Positions 26,738 through 34,716 of a DNA stretch of 64,000 bases are shown here, in pieces. The notes beneath the pieces are model-generated. The model worked only from the letters and a program-made list of their open reading frames with translations, made no database searches and was not told where the DNA came from. This stretch comes from DTPU01 sp963827855 (GTDB lineage: Bacteria; Planctomycetota; Phycisphaerae; Sedimentisphaerales; Anaerobacaceae), in assembly GCA_963827855.1 (NCBI GenBank), contig CAWHBY010000002.1, forward strand, positions 3,596,001-3,660,000. Direction: 5' to 3'. The position numbers and the translations under genes are program-made. Position 1 is the stretch's first letter, and the number at the start of each line of letters is the position of its first letter.

Positions 26738-28735
26738 TCAATGGAACATTTCAGCGCCCACCATGATGTTGATGAGCTCTGCCATGTCTGCGGCGTCAAC
26801 CTTGCCGTCCCCATTGAGGTCGCCCCGAAGGGCGCTGCCCGAGCTGCTCGATCCCGACTTGGCTGAGATCAGCTCGAAGGACAGGTCCCAGGAGACACTC
26901 GCCGGATACGCTACCGACTGGCCGGTCAGGTACACACTGCCCACCTGAGGAGGCCATTGGCTGGCGGAGGTGGTCGATCCAACCGTGAAGACGCGGGTGG
27001 CTCCACCGCCAAAGCTCCGCTGCCGGGTCAGCATGCCCCACGTATGCGTGAGCGTCGTCGTGTCACTGTACACGGCCGAGATGCTCACCCAATAGCGGGA
27101 GCCCATGGCTACAGTGGGATAGAACCACTTGTCCTGGCTCAGCATACAGCACATCTCGAAGGCGGCTTGCCCTGAGGCCAAGCCGCGAGGGTCCTGGACC
27201 AGACCCGCATACGCCCAGGTCCAGGCGGAGCTGGTGGTCTCCCAGACCAGCGTGGCAGGGCTGGCCGAGGCCGTCGCGTCGGTCCAGATGCAGATGTGGA
27301 AGGCGCTGGGGGCATCGGTCGGCGGGGCCGAGCTCGTCCACGAGTCGAAACTGCCCCACCAACGGAAACCGATGATGGGCCGCCTGTCTGAGTCTGACCA
27401 GTCGTCTGCGAGCACGGGGCCGCTGGCATCGCTGGACACCTCGGGCCACCCCTGGATCGTCTGGCCCGAGGACTTGGCGGGCTGTGACCACTTTGCATAG
27501 TGACTATTTGAAGGGGACTGTGCAGCGTAGTTGGCCGTGTTGCTGTCGCCGCCGGTGATCGCCACTCGGTAGTCCTCAACCTCGCCGTCCGTGGCCAGGC
27601 CGGTGTAACTCAGCCCCGTCGCCGTGCTGAGGCGGAAGCGGGCAAAGGTGACGCCCGAAGAGGCATTCGACGGCACCGTGAAGGTCACGATGTTGGTGCC
27701 TTCCACGACCGGTTCGTCGGTCAGCATGTGTTCGCCTGCGTCTGCCCAGTCGCCATCTCGATTGAAGTCGATCCAGCCATTGATGACTCCATTGACGGAT
27801 GTCGAAATCCGGGCGGTGGCTGAGGAGCCTGCCACCAGACTGGAGGTGAATTCGACACCGTCATCGCATTCGTCGCCCGTGGCCGTTGCGCTGGGTTTGC
27901 CGTCCTTGTCTCTGCTCTCGCAGGATCCCAGGTAGACTCCCGCCTTGACCGCGTGCCGTGCGCCATTCTGGCTGGCGAGCACGGGATAGCTGGCGGGCGC
28001 ATCACCGTAGTCGTAGGCGTAGTTTGAGACTGTGCACTGGCTGCAGCTTGTCCCCGCGCCGAGCCACACATAGGGACTTGTGCACGTGTTCGCGATGTAA
28101 CAGTCACCGGTCGACTGGTTGCAGCATGCGCCGAGCTGGTTGGTCGTGTCGTTGCTGTCCGAGCTGCCGCTGTCATCCGTGGCAGATACGCAGTCGTGGA
28201 GGATGAACCGGTAGATGTGGATGTTCTTGCCTTTGACGATGATGCAAAGCCAATCCGGATTGTAGCTCACCTGGTCGGTGGTATGGGGCTCAACGCTTTC
28301 GCCCAGGTAGAGGTTTTCCTCGTGATAGAGTGAGACGCTCTGGATGTAGGCGCTGGACGAGGAGTTGCCTGTGTCTGCCGGCATGGGCGGATGGCTCTTG
28401 CCGAGTGCCGACCACTCTGCAGTGGACCAGCCATAGGAAACCTCCACAGAGCTGATCTTGTTGGAGGACACGGGCTCGAGGTACACCCATACGTCCATTG
28501 AGCCTCTCCGGGTGGGGTCGTAGGGCTGGTTGTAGAACCACATGATGTACTCGTCGGAGTCCTTGTAGTAGTGCCAACCGTCGCCGTCACCTCCGCCTCC
28601 TGCCAAGACGCCATCGCTGCCAAACGTGATGTCGTACTCGCTTCTTGTGGAGCTCCGGGTCACCGTACCCAGCAGGGCAACCGCCACGAGGCAGTGCAGT
28701 ACCAACCATCGCTTGCGTTCTTCCAGTTGCAGCAT
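26738..28735 (-). CDS. Secreted GEVED-domain protein with C-terminal dockerin type I repeat
   Basis: There is a signal peptide (RWLVLHCLVAVALLGTVT). Residues 30-200 are unassigned and Tyr/Ser/Trp-rich. A Cys-rich linker (ACCNQSTGDCYIANTC) follows. A GEVED domain spans about 240-395, from DYGDAPASYPVL through NGWIDFNRDGDWADAGEH to GLATDGEVEDYRVAI, which includes the naming motif. A further beta-rich module is followed by a C-terminal half dockerin, GDLNGDGKVDAADMAELIN, with the calcium-binding DxNxDGxxD loop. Such proteins are probably surface-attached or part of extracellular assemblies. It converges with the prepilin-like gene. Confidence 0.8.
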   Translation of the reverse strand: MLQLEERKRWLVLHCLVAVALLGTVTRSSTRSEYDITFGSDGVLAGGGGDGDGWHYYKDSDEYIMWFYNQPYDPTRRGSMDVWVYLEPVSSNKISSVEVSYGWSTAEWSALGKSHPPMPADTGNSSSSAYIQSVSLYHEENLYLGESVEPHTTDQVSYNPDWLCIIVKGKNIHIYRFILHDCVSATDDSGSSDSNDTTNQLGACCNQSTGDCYIANTCTSPYVWLGAGTSCSQCTVSNYAYDYGDAPASYPVLASQNGARHAVKAGVYLGSCESRDKDGKPSATATGDECDDGVEFTSSLVAGSSATARISTSVNGVINGWIDFNRDGDWADAGEHMLTDEPVVEGTNIVTFTVPSNASSGVTFARFRLSTATGLSYTGLATDGEVEDYRVAITGGDSNTANYAAQSPSNSHYAKWSQPAKSSGQTIQGWPEVSSDASGPVLADDWSDSDRRPIIGFRWWGSFDSWTSSAPPTDAPSAFHICIWTDATASASPATLVWETTSSAWTWAYAGLVQDPRGLASGQAAFEMCCMLSQDKWFYPTVAMGSRYWVSISAVYSDTTTLTHTWGMLTRQRSFGGGATRVFTVGSTTSASQWPPQVGSVYLTGQSVAYPASVSWDLSFELISAKSGSSSSGSALRGDLNGDGKVDAADMAELINIMVGAEMFH

Positions 28736-29067
28736 AGTTGCACCTCTTCACACTCTTAGGCTTGTGCCGATATGGTGCGTTCAGTCCATATCCGCTTGTT
28801 CTTCGGCTAGATGTAACCCCCTATTCAGCTAAAAACTGCCGTCCTGTGCATAGCCAAAATGCCGCGCAATAACCAATTTGTCGGCACAAAGCGCCACTAT
28901 ATTGCCCAGCTTGCCATTTGTCCAGAGAAAACTACAGCATGGGACGTACGATGGATGCGACGGTCCGGCCAAGACCCTGGGACGGCGGTCAGATCTCTTA
29001 GGCTCTGTGCCGGACCAGAATACGCTTGCTCTAAGAGACTATCTCGGAACCTGTTCTCAGGCAGAGC
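28736..29067 (+). other. Spacer between GEVED gene and hisI
   Basis: It holds the presumed upstream region of the GEVED gene (reading leftward) but no clear promoter. At 29031-29060, CTAAGAGACTATCTCGGAAC and the bases after it resemble one end of the palindromic element at 46892-47063 (about 20 of 28 positions), a possible solo end. Otherwise nothing is seen. Confidence 0.35.
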
Positions 29068-29484
29068 CTAGCGAGCCCGATACGCCTGCTTGGGGTCATA
29101 GACCTTCTGGGCCACAGTGACGAGCTTCTTGGGCTGACCCTCCTCAAGGGCCCTATAAAAGCATGACTGGTGACCTGTGTGACATTGTCCCTGGTCTACA
29201 TTCACCTTGAGCAGCAGGCAGTCCTGATCGCAGTCGACGAGGATCTGTTGTATCTTCTGCACGTGCCCACTCTCTTCCCCTTTCCTCCACAGCTTGTTGC
29301 GGCTCCTGCTGAAATAGACCGCATACCCGCAGCGGATCGTCTGCTCCAGGGCCTCTGCACTCATGTAGGCCACCATCAGGATCTGGCCCGTCTTTGCATC
29401 CTGAGCGATGGCAGGGATGAGCCCGTTGGAGTCAAACCGGGGTGTGAAATCGAGGCCTTCCTCAACGTTCGGTTGTGTGGTCAT
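29068..29484 (-). CDS. hisI: Phosphoribosyl-AMP cyclohydrolase
   Basis: Third step of histidine biosynthesis: opens the purine ring of phosphoribosyl-AMP to give ProFAR. It has 138 residues and is monofunctional, without the HisE pyrophosphohydrolase domain. Signatures: GLIPAIAQDAKTGQILMVAY, YFSRSRNKLWRKGEESGHVQ, and the metal-binding DCDQDCLLLKV plus GQCHTGHQSCFYR with the conserved cysteines. No other his gene is next to it. The stop codon lies beside the partial repeat at 29031-29060. Confidence 0.95.
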   Translation of the reverse strand: MTTQPNVEEGLDFTPRFDSNGLIPAIAQDAKTGQILMVAYMSAEALEQTIRCGYAVYFSRSRNKLWRKGEESGHVQKIQQILVDCDQDCLLLKVNVDQGQCHTGHQSCFYRALEEGQPKKLVTVAQKVYDPKQAYRAR

Positions 29485-29624
29485 GGAGCCGGGTATCCTT
29501 CAATCACATTGTAGGTCATCACTTGTGCAGTGCCAACATGGCGGTTATTATCCCCAAAGGCCTTCTTGTCAATCGATATGTGCCGCACAAGGCCAAATAG
29601 GCATCGGGTGCGGATCGAAATACA

Positions 29625-30713
29625 GTGTCGAGGAACGGCAACGTGTCAAAAGGAAAAGGGTTGGGTGGTGAAGCGACCACCAAGTCAAGGGTCTTCCATA
29701 CCCTATCGCTCATCCTCAGGATCGCCGTGGCCATTGGGGCGATGACCTGGGTTCTTCTTGGCACGGACTGGTCCCTGCTGACCCAGATCTTCATGCGGAT
29801 GAGCCTCTGGCTCTTTGGCCTCTGCGCGGCTGTCTTCATACTAGGACAGGTGCTCGTGGCCGTCCGATGGTGGCTGCTTCTGTGGGTGCAGGAAATCCCC
29901 ATGAAGGTCGGGGTAGCCATCAAGCTCCATCTACTGGGGCTGTTCTACAACAACATCATGCCGAGTGCCCTAGGCGGCGACATCCTGCGGGCATGGTACG
30001 TGACCAAGCACACGGACAAGCGGCTGGTGGCTGCCCTAAGCGTGTTGGTGGACAGGGTGGTGGCTACGGCAAGCATGCTGGTGATGGTACTGATCGTCTA
30101 CCTGTGTCTTGTCCGGGGCCATCAGATGGAACTGCCGCAGAATGCAGGACCTAGCGAGAACGCGGCTTCGCATCAGTGGGTCTGGGTGATCGCGGCCATC
30201 GGAGGGGGGATCGCGGTCCTGCTCTGCCTGGCCTGCCTCCTCAGGCGAACCCGACAGGCCCTTGTCAGGTTGTGGCTCTCGGCCTGGAGTCACGTTCTTG
30301 TGGCCGTCCGCACGGCCAGGGACTCCATTGTTCTCTATTGCAGCAAGCCGTTCGTCCTGGCCGCTGCCATGGGGCTGACGATCATGCTGCAATCCGTGAT
30401 CATCGTGACTTTCTGGGTGCTGGGCCGCAGTCTGGGTATTGATGTGCCCGTGAGATACTACTTCATTATTTTCCCCGCCACCTGGCTCCTGTCGGCCCTG
30501 CCGATCAGCATCGCTGGTATTGGAGTGCTGGAACTAGGACTGGTGGGTCTGTTCAACGTGTTGGCTGGCGTTCCGGCTGGCCCCGCAACGGCCTTGGCCT
30601 TGTGCCAGCGGTTCGTGTGGGTGTTCGCCTCCCTTCCTGGAGGGATCATCCATCTTCTGGGAGCCCACCTGCCGGGCGCAAATTCCTTTGACGCCCCACG
30701 AAGGGAGGGTTAG
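29625..30713 (+). CDS. Flippase-like / lysylphosphatidylglycerol synthase TM family membrane protein
   Basis: About eight membrane segments in 362 residues. Family features are LHLLGLFYNNIMPSALGGDI (consensus FxNxxLPxxxGGDxxR), VLVDRVVATASMLVMVLIV, and the C-terminal LPISIAGIGVLELGLVGLF (consensus PxSxxGxGxxE). Members include the AglD/UPF0104 group and the membrane part of MprF, implicated in moving lipids or lipid-linked sugars. GTG starts at 29625 and 29643 are both possible; neither has a strong ribosome binding site. No neighbouring gene reveals the substrate. Confidence 0.8.
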   Translation: MSRNGNVSKGKGLGGEATTKSRVFHTLSLILRIAVAIGAMTWVLLGTDWSLLTQIFMRMSLWLFGLCAAVFILGQVLVAVRWWLLLWVQEIPMKVGVAIKLHLLGLFYNNIMPSALGGDILRAWYVTKHTDKRLVAALSVLVDRVVATASMLVMVLIVYLCLVRGHQMELPQNAGPSENAASHQWVWVIAAIGGGIAVLLCLACLLRRTRQALVRLWLSAWSHVLVAVRTARDSIVLYCSKPFVLAAAMGLTIMLQSVIIVTFWVLGRSLGIDVPVRYYFIIFPATWLLSALPISIAGIGVLELGLVGLFNVLAGVPAGPATALALCQRFVWVFASLPGGIIHLLGAHLPGANSFDAPRREG

Positions 30714-30914
30714 AATTCAGCATAATAAGGACATTTCGGGGCATTGCATGTGCTCGACGATCGGGGATCATAGGATTGCAGACCAGCGGAACCGTCCAAC
30801 ACGCGAGGAGATTTCCCGGTTCACCGCCAATACCACGAGGGTTGTATGTCCGCTGGCAGTGTCGTTTGGAGCTGACAGAAATGACTGTGGTTTCTTGTTG
30901 AAGGGAGAATGACA

Positions 30915-31235
30915 TTGCAGTTCACAATCACGGGTAAGCATTTCACCATAACGGAGGCCGTCCGGGCGCGTGCCGAAGAGAAGACATCGAAGCTGCCTCG
31001 CTACTATGATGGCGTCGATCAGGTGGAAGTCATCATCGATGGTACTGTCAAAGGACAGATCATCGCTGAGGTGATCGCCCGCGGAAAGCCGGCCAGTGTG
31101 TTTGTGGCCACGCACAGCGGCGAGGAGGCCCTGAGTTGCATTGATGGAGCGGTTCACAAGCTTGAGAGGCAACTGACCAAGAAGAAGGGCATCCAACGTG
31201 ACCACAGGTACACGGAGACGTCCGGGCCGATGTAG
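30915..31235 (+). CDS. hpf: Ribosome hibernation promoting factor (HPF/YfiA family)
   Basis: It binds the 30S subunit and puts ribosomes to rest in slow growth. The protein has about 107 residues, the short type. MQFTITGKHFTITEAVRARA is the usual start. TTG 30915 is preferred over ATG 30909 because AAGGGAG (30901-30907) is 7 bases from the TTG but only 1 from the ATG. The YYDGVDQVEVIIDGT and EDREEAL-like segment (HSGEEALSCIDGAVHKLERQ) fit. It leads an hpf-ptsN-ptsH-ptsI run, reminiscent of the rpoN-hpf-ptsN neighbourhood in proteobacteria. Confidence 0.9.
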   Translation: MQFTITGKHFTITEAVRARAEEKTSKLPRYYDGVDQVEVIIDGTVKGQIIAEVIARGKPASVFVATHSGEEALSCIDGAVHKLERQLTKKKGIQRDHRYTETSGPM

Positions 31236-31323
31236 GCTTGCTGACCGCCGCCAGGAGCCGTAGTAACGTCCTCCTGGGGTGGACGGTCACGGAGACTATC
31301 CGTACATTTTGAAGGCACAGAGC

Positions 31324-31797
31324 ATGAAGTTTGCGGATTTCATCTGTTTCGAGGCAACGCTGCCAGAGCTGGACGCCACGGATCGCGACGGGGCCATTGA
31401 GGCCCTGATCACCTCCCTCAACAAGGCCGGGAGACTCAAACGCGGCACGGCCAAGGACGTGGTCAAGGCCGTGCTCGACCGTGAGAAGGAGGCGAGCACT
31501 GGCATCGGCAAGGGTGTTGCGATTCCGCACGTAAAGCATACCTCGGTCAAGGAGGTCGTCGCAGTCGTTGGACAGAACAGTGCAGGCATTGATTTTCGAT
31601 CGCTGGACAAGCAGCCGGTCTTCTCTATTATCCTGCTGATCAGCCCGACCGAGGCGCCCGACCAGCACCTCCAGGCCATGGAGCACATTTTCAAGAACCT
31701 GCAGCAGGAAAAATTCCGGCGATTTCTGCGGCAGTGTCGTACGGCGGAGAGTATTGAAGATCTGTTCCGGGAGGCGGACACCCGACAGGTCTGGTGA
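31324..31797 (+). CDS. ptsN: PTS EIIA-type regulatory protein (PtsN/fructose family)
   Basis: The ATG at 31324 has GAAGG 8 bases upstream; the longer frame from 31279 adds unrelated residues. The EIIA type-2 fold shows GIGKGVAIPHVKHTSVKEVV with the phosphorylated histidine at residue 69. Later, SIILLISPTEAPDQHLQAME is diagnostic. No EIIB or EIIC transport gene is near, so a regulatory role as in nitrogen-related PTS is likely: phosphate passes from EI through HPr to this protein, which then controls other targets. Confidence 0.88.
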   Translation: MKFADFICFEATLPELDATDRDGAIEALITSLNKAGRLKRGTAKDVVKAVLDREKEASTGIGKGVAIPHVKHTSVKEVVAVVGQNSAGIDFRSLDKQPVFSIILLISPTEAPDQHLQAMEHIFKNLQQEKFRRFLRQCRTAESIEDLFREADTRQVW

Positions 31798-31843
31798 TCG
31801 CCTGTGCCCGCGAACTGCGGCGATACAGGGGAGAGTCTAGCGA

Positions 31844-32161
31844 TTGGCAAAGAAGGTTCACGAAACGTCGGTCCAGATCAAGAACCCTCAAGGGCTGCAC
31901 ATGCGGCCGGCGATGCAGTTTGTGGACTTGGCCAATCGGTTTGCTGCTCAGGTCCTGGTCAGCAACGGTCAGGCAACGGCTGATGGCAAGAGTATCATGC
32001 AGATGAGCATGCTGGCCGCCACGTGTGGGACCCGCCTGACGATTCGGGCTACGGGCGAGGACGCGGACAAGGCTGTCGATGCCCTGCGGGACTTGGTGGA
32101 GGTCAGGATGTTCGACGCGTCGATTGCGGGAGGGCCGATGCAGGATATCGGAGGGGGATAG
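31844..32161 (+). CDS. ptsH: Phosphocarrier protein HPr
   Basis: A 105-residue HPr with the phosphorylated histidine in GLHMRPAMQF (residue 19) and the helix-2 serine in DGKSIMQMSML (Ser50, equivalent to Ser46). The KSIM context would suit regulation by an HPr kinase, although none is in the window. It starts with TTG at 31844, preceded by GGGAGAG. It is longer than the usual 85-90 residues by short extensions at both ends. EI follows 4 bases later. Confidence 0.93.
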   Translation: MAKKVHETSVQIKNPQGLHMRPAMQFVDLANRFAAQVLVSNGQATADGKSIMQMSMLAATCGTRLTIRATGEDADKAVDALRDLVEVRMFDASIAGGPMQDIGGG

Positions 32162-32165
32162 ACCC

Positions 32166-33908
32166 ATGATGGAGATACGCAAAGGCATAGCCGCATCGCC
32201 GGGCATCTCGATTGCCGAGGCGTTGGTGATCGATAGCGAAGACTACCGCATCCCATACCGGACGATCGAGCCCGGACAGAGAATGGTGGAGATCCAGCGG
32301 GTTCGAAACGCCTTCAAAGAGGCGGTCCGGGAGCTCACGGAACTCGCTGTGGCCCAGGATCAGGCCTCTGCGGGCAAGGTCCAGGATATATTTGCCGTTC
32401 ACCTCCGGTTCTTGAGAGACCGCAGTCTGCGCAAGGAGATCACCGACACGGTCCATACCCAGTCGGTCAGCGCGGAATACGCAATTTCTACGGTCCTGCG
32501 ACGGATTGCCGCCCATTTTACTCACGTCAAGGACGCCTACATCAGTGAGCGGGCCGCGGACATCTACGATGTCGAGCGACGGCTCCTGAGAAGCCTGCTC
32601 GGCCGCCGCCGCGAAGACGTGCACCACCTGACCAAAGAGGTCGTGATCGTGGCTCGTGAGTTGAGCCCTACGCAGACCGCCTCGTTCAACAAGCAATTTG
32701 TCAAGGGCATCGCGACCGACGTGGGCGGTCGCACCAGCCACTCGGTTATTGTCGCCCGGTCCTTGGGCATTCCAGCGGTTGTGGCCCTGGAGGATTTCTC
32801 TGAGCAGGTCCGACCCGGCGACCTCGTGGTGGTGGATGGCAACCGGGGCATTGTGATCGCCAATCCTGACCCGAACACGCTGGTCGAATATCGGAAGTCT
32901 CTCCGGGAGTTCGACGCCCTGGGGCGCCGCCTCGACTCGGTGAAAGGCAAGCCCGCCGTCACCCGCGATGGCACGCGGATCACTCTGCTGGGCAACATCG
33001 AATTCCCAGAAGAAGCCGAAGTGGTCCTGGAGAAGGGAGGCGATGGTGTTGGGCTGTATCGAACCGAGTTTCTATATCTGATGCGGGAGGATGACCCCAG
33101 CGAGCAGGATCACTACGACGCCTACGCCAAGACTCTGCAGATCTGTCGAGGCCAGCCCGTGGTCATCCGCACCTTTGACCTCGGGGCCGACAAGTACAGC
33201 CAGCGCAAGCGTTTTGTGCCGGAGCGCAATCCGTTCCTCGGTTTGCGGTCGATTCGATACTGCCTGCAGAACCTGCCGATGTTCAAGACCCAGTTGCGGG
33301 CGATCCTGCGGGCCTCGGCCCAGGGGAAGGTCAAGGTCATGTTCCCGCTGATCACCAACCTTCAGGAACTACGCCAGGCGAAGCTGGTTATGCGGGACGT
33401 GATGGAGGATCTGGACGACGACGGGATCCCCTATGACAAGGACCTGGCGGTCGGCATCATGGTCGAGACGCCTGCGGCTGCTCTGACGGCCGCTTCTCTG
33501 GCACGGGAATCGGACTTCTTCAGCATCGGGACCAACGACCTGACCCAGTACACGCTGGCCGTCGACCGCGGCAATGAGCTGGTTTCCACGCTCTATTCGG
33601 CCGTGGAGCCGGCCGTGTTGCGTCTGATCCGCACCGTCGTCCAGGACGCCTACAAGGCCCGCATAGAGGTCAGCGTCTGCGGAGAGATGGCCTCGGAGCC
33701 CGATTACGTCATGGTCCTGCTGGGGCTCGGAATCCACACCCTGTCCGTGACGCCGCCCATGATCCCGGAGACCAAACAGATCATTCGATCGGTGACCTTG
33801 GAGCAGTGCCACCACCTGGCCCGAAAGGTCATTGCCATGAACTCGGAGAGCCACATCTCCAGCTTCCTGCGGAGTAAGGCCAGGGAGATCCTGCCCGAGG
33901 CCTTCTAG
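32166..33908 (+). CDS. ptsI: PTS enzyme I (phosphoenolpyruvate-protein phosphotransferase)
   Basis: It takes phosphate from phosphoenolpyruvate and passes it to HPr. The ATG at 32166 (MMEIRKGIAASPGISIAEAL) follows GGAGGGGA; a longer frame from 32079 would overlap ptsH with unrelated sequence. The product is 580 residues. The active-site histidine is residue 192 in GGRTSHSVIVARSLGIPAVV. The PEP-binding domain has GVGLYRTEFLY, FDLGADK, NPFLGLRSIR, FFSIGTNDLTQYTLAVDRGN and the catalytic-type Cys in VSVCGEMASEPD. All key positions are intact. No sugar-specific EIIBC genes are present. Confidence 0.96.
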   Translation: MMEIRKGIAASPGISIAEALVIDSEDYRIPYRTIEPGQRMVEIQRVRNAFKEAVRELTELAVAQDQASAGKVQDIFAVHLRFLRDRSLRKEITDTVHTQSVSAEYAISTVLRRIAAHFTHVKDAYISERAADIYDVERRLLRSLLGRRREDVHHLTKEVVIVARELSPTQTASFNKQFVKGIATDVGGRTSHSVIVARSLGIPAVVALEDFSEQVRPGDLVVVDGNRGIVIANPDPNTLVEYRKSLREFDALGRRLDSVKGKPAVTRDGTRITLLGNIEFPEEAEVVLEKGGDGVGLYRTEFLYLMREDDPSEQDHYDAYAKTLQICRGQPVVIRTFDLGADKYSQRKRFVPERNPFLGLRSIRYCLQNLPMFKTQLRAILRASAQGKVKVMFPLITNLQELRQAKLVMRDVMEDLDDDGIPYDKDLAVGIMVETPAAALTAASLARESDFFSIGTNDLTQYTLAVDRGNELVSTLYSAVEPAVLRLIRTVVQDAYKARIEVSVCGEMASEPDYVMVLLGLGIHTLSVTPPMIPETKQIIRSVTLEQCHHLARKVIAMNSESHISSFLRSKAREILPEAF

Positions 33909-33915
33909 CGGGCCT

Positions 33916-34689
33916 GTGGCAATGCGTGAATCCATGGACGCCGACCATCCATCCGAAGAGAGGCCTGCTGGCGCCGGCCATCCCACTCCACAGCCGTTGA
34001 CCGGCGGGGTCGGGGTTGTGGCAGAGTTCAGGGTGTCGGGCTTGGCCCGGTATCTCTCGCACGCCGAGCTGATGCGGGTCTTTCAGAGGGCCTGCGTGCG
34101 GGCGGGGTTGGCCCTGGATTACAGTCATGGATACAATCCCAGGCCGAGGATCTCTCTGCCTCTGCCCAAACCGGTGGGCGTGGAGTCTACCGGCGACCTG
34201 TTGTGTGTGCGGCTGGTCGATTCAGGCGCAGGCGAGGAAGCCCTCGCTTCGGAGGTTGCCGGTCGCCTGTCCGGAGAACTGCCCGGAGGGCTGGAGATCC
34301 TCTCGGTGCGGGTCGTTCCGAGAAAGGCCTCCTTCCAGGCTGCGGCCGCGGATTATCGGTTCTCACTCAAGAATGCCTCATCAATCGACGAAGTACGGGA
34401 GAAGGCCGCCGCGGTGCTCGCAAGCCCGTCGTGTGTGGTGGCCCGCCGTGATGGTGAGGAAAGGGCGCCGCGCCCGGTGGACGTCCGGCCTTTCCTGGCA
34501 TCGATCGAGGTGGCTGGGCAGAACGTATCCATAACGTGTTGGATCCGGCAGAGCGGCTCGGTTCGCTCTGGAGAGCTCTTGGAGCTGTTGGGCCTGACCA
34601 AGGAGCAGTTGGCCGGCCCGATCCAGCGCACGGCGATTCAGTGGCGCCAAGGTGCCCCTGAGCCCCGTCTTGACGCGGACCGTCCCTGA
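33916..34689 (+). CDS. TIGR03936/DUF2344 radical-SAM-associated protein
   Basis: The core begins near residue 35 with FRVSGLARYLSHAELMRVFQ and RAGLALDYSHGYNPRPRISL, the signatures of DUF2344, which is usually fused to or encoded next to a radical SAM protein and beside rng and ribosomal protein genes. It comes 27 bases before rng, the common neighbourhood. The function of the family is not established. The GTG at 33916 and ATGs at 33922 and 33934 are all possible starts; none has a clear ribosome binding site. The first 34 residues are Pro-rich and probably disordered. The partner radical SAM gene is not in the window. Confidence 0.82.
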   Translation: MAMRESMDADHPSEERPAGAGHPTPQPLTGGVGVVAEFRVSGLARYLSHAELMRVFQRACVRAGLALDYSHGYNPRPRISLPLPKPVGVESTGDLLCVRLVDSGAGEEALASEVAGRLSGELPGGLEILSVRVVPRKASFQAAAADYRFSLKNASSIDEVREKAAAVLASPSCVVARRDGEERAPRPVDVRPFLASIEVAGQNVSITCWIRQSGSVRSGELLELLGLTKEQLAGPIQRTAIQWRQGAPEPRLDADRP

Positions 34690-34716
34690 GAATGGGCTGG
34701 AAAGGACAATCTGGAG

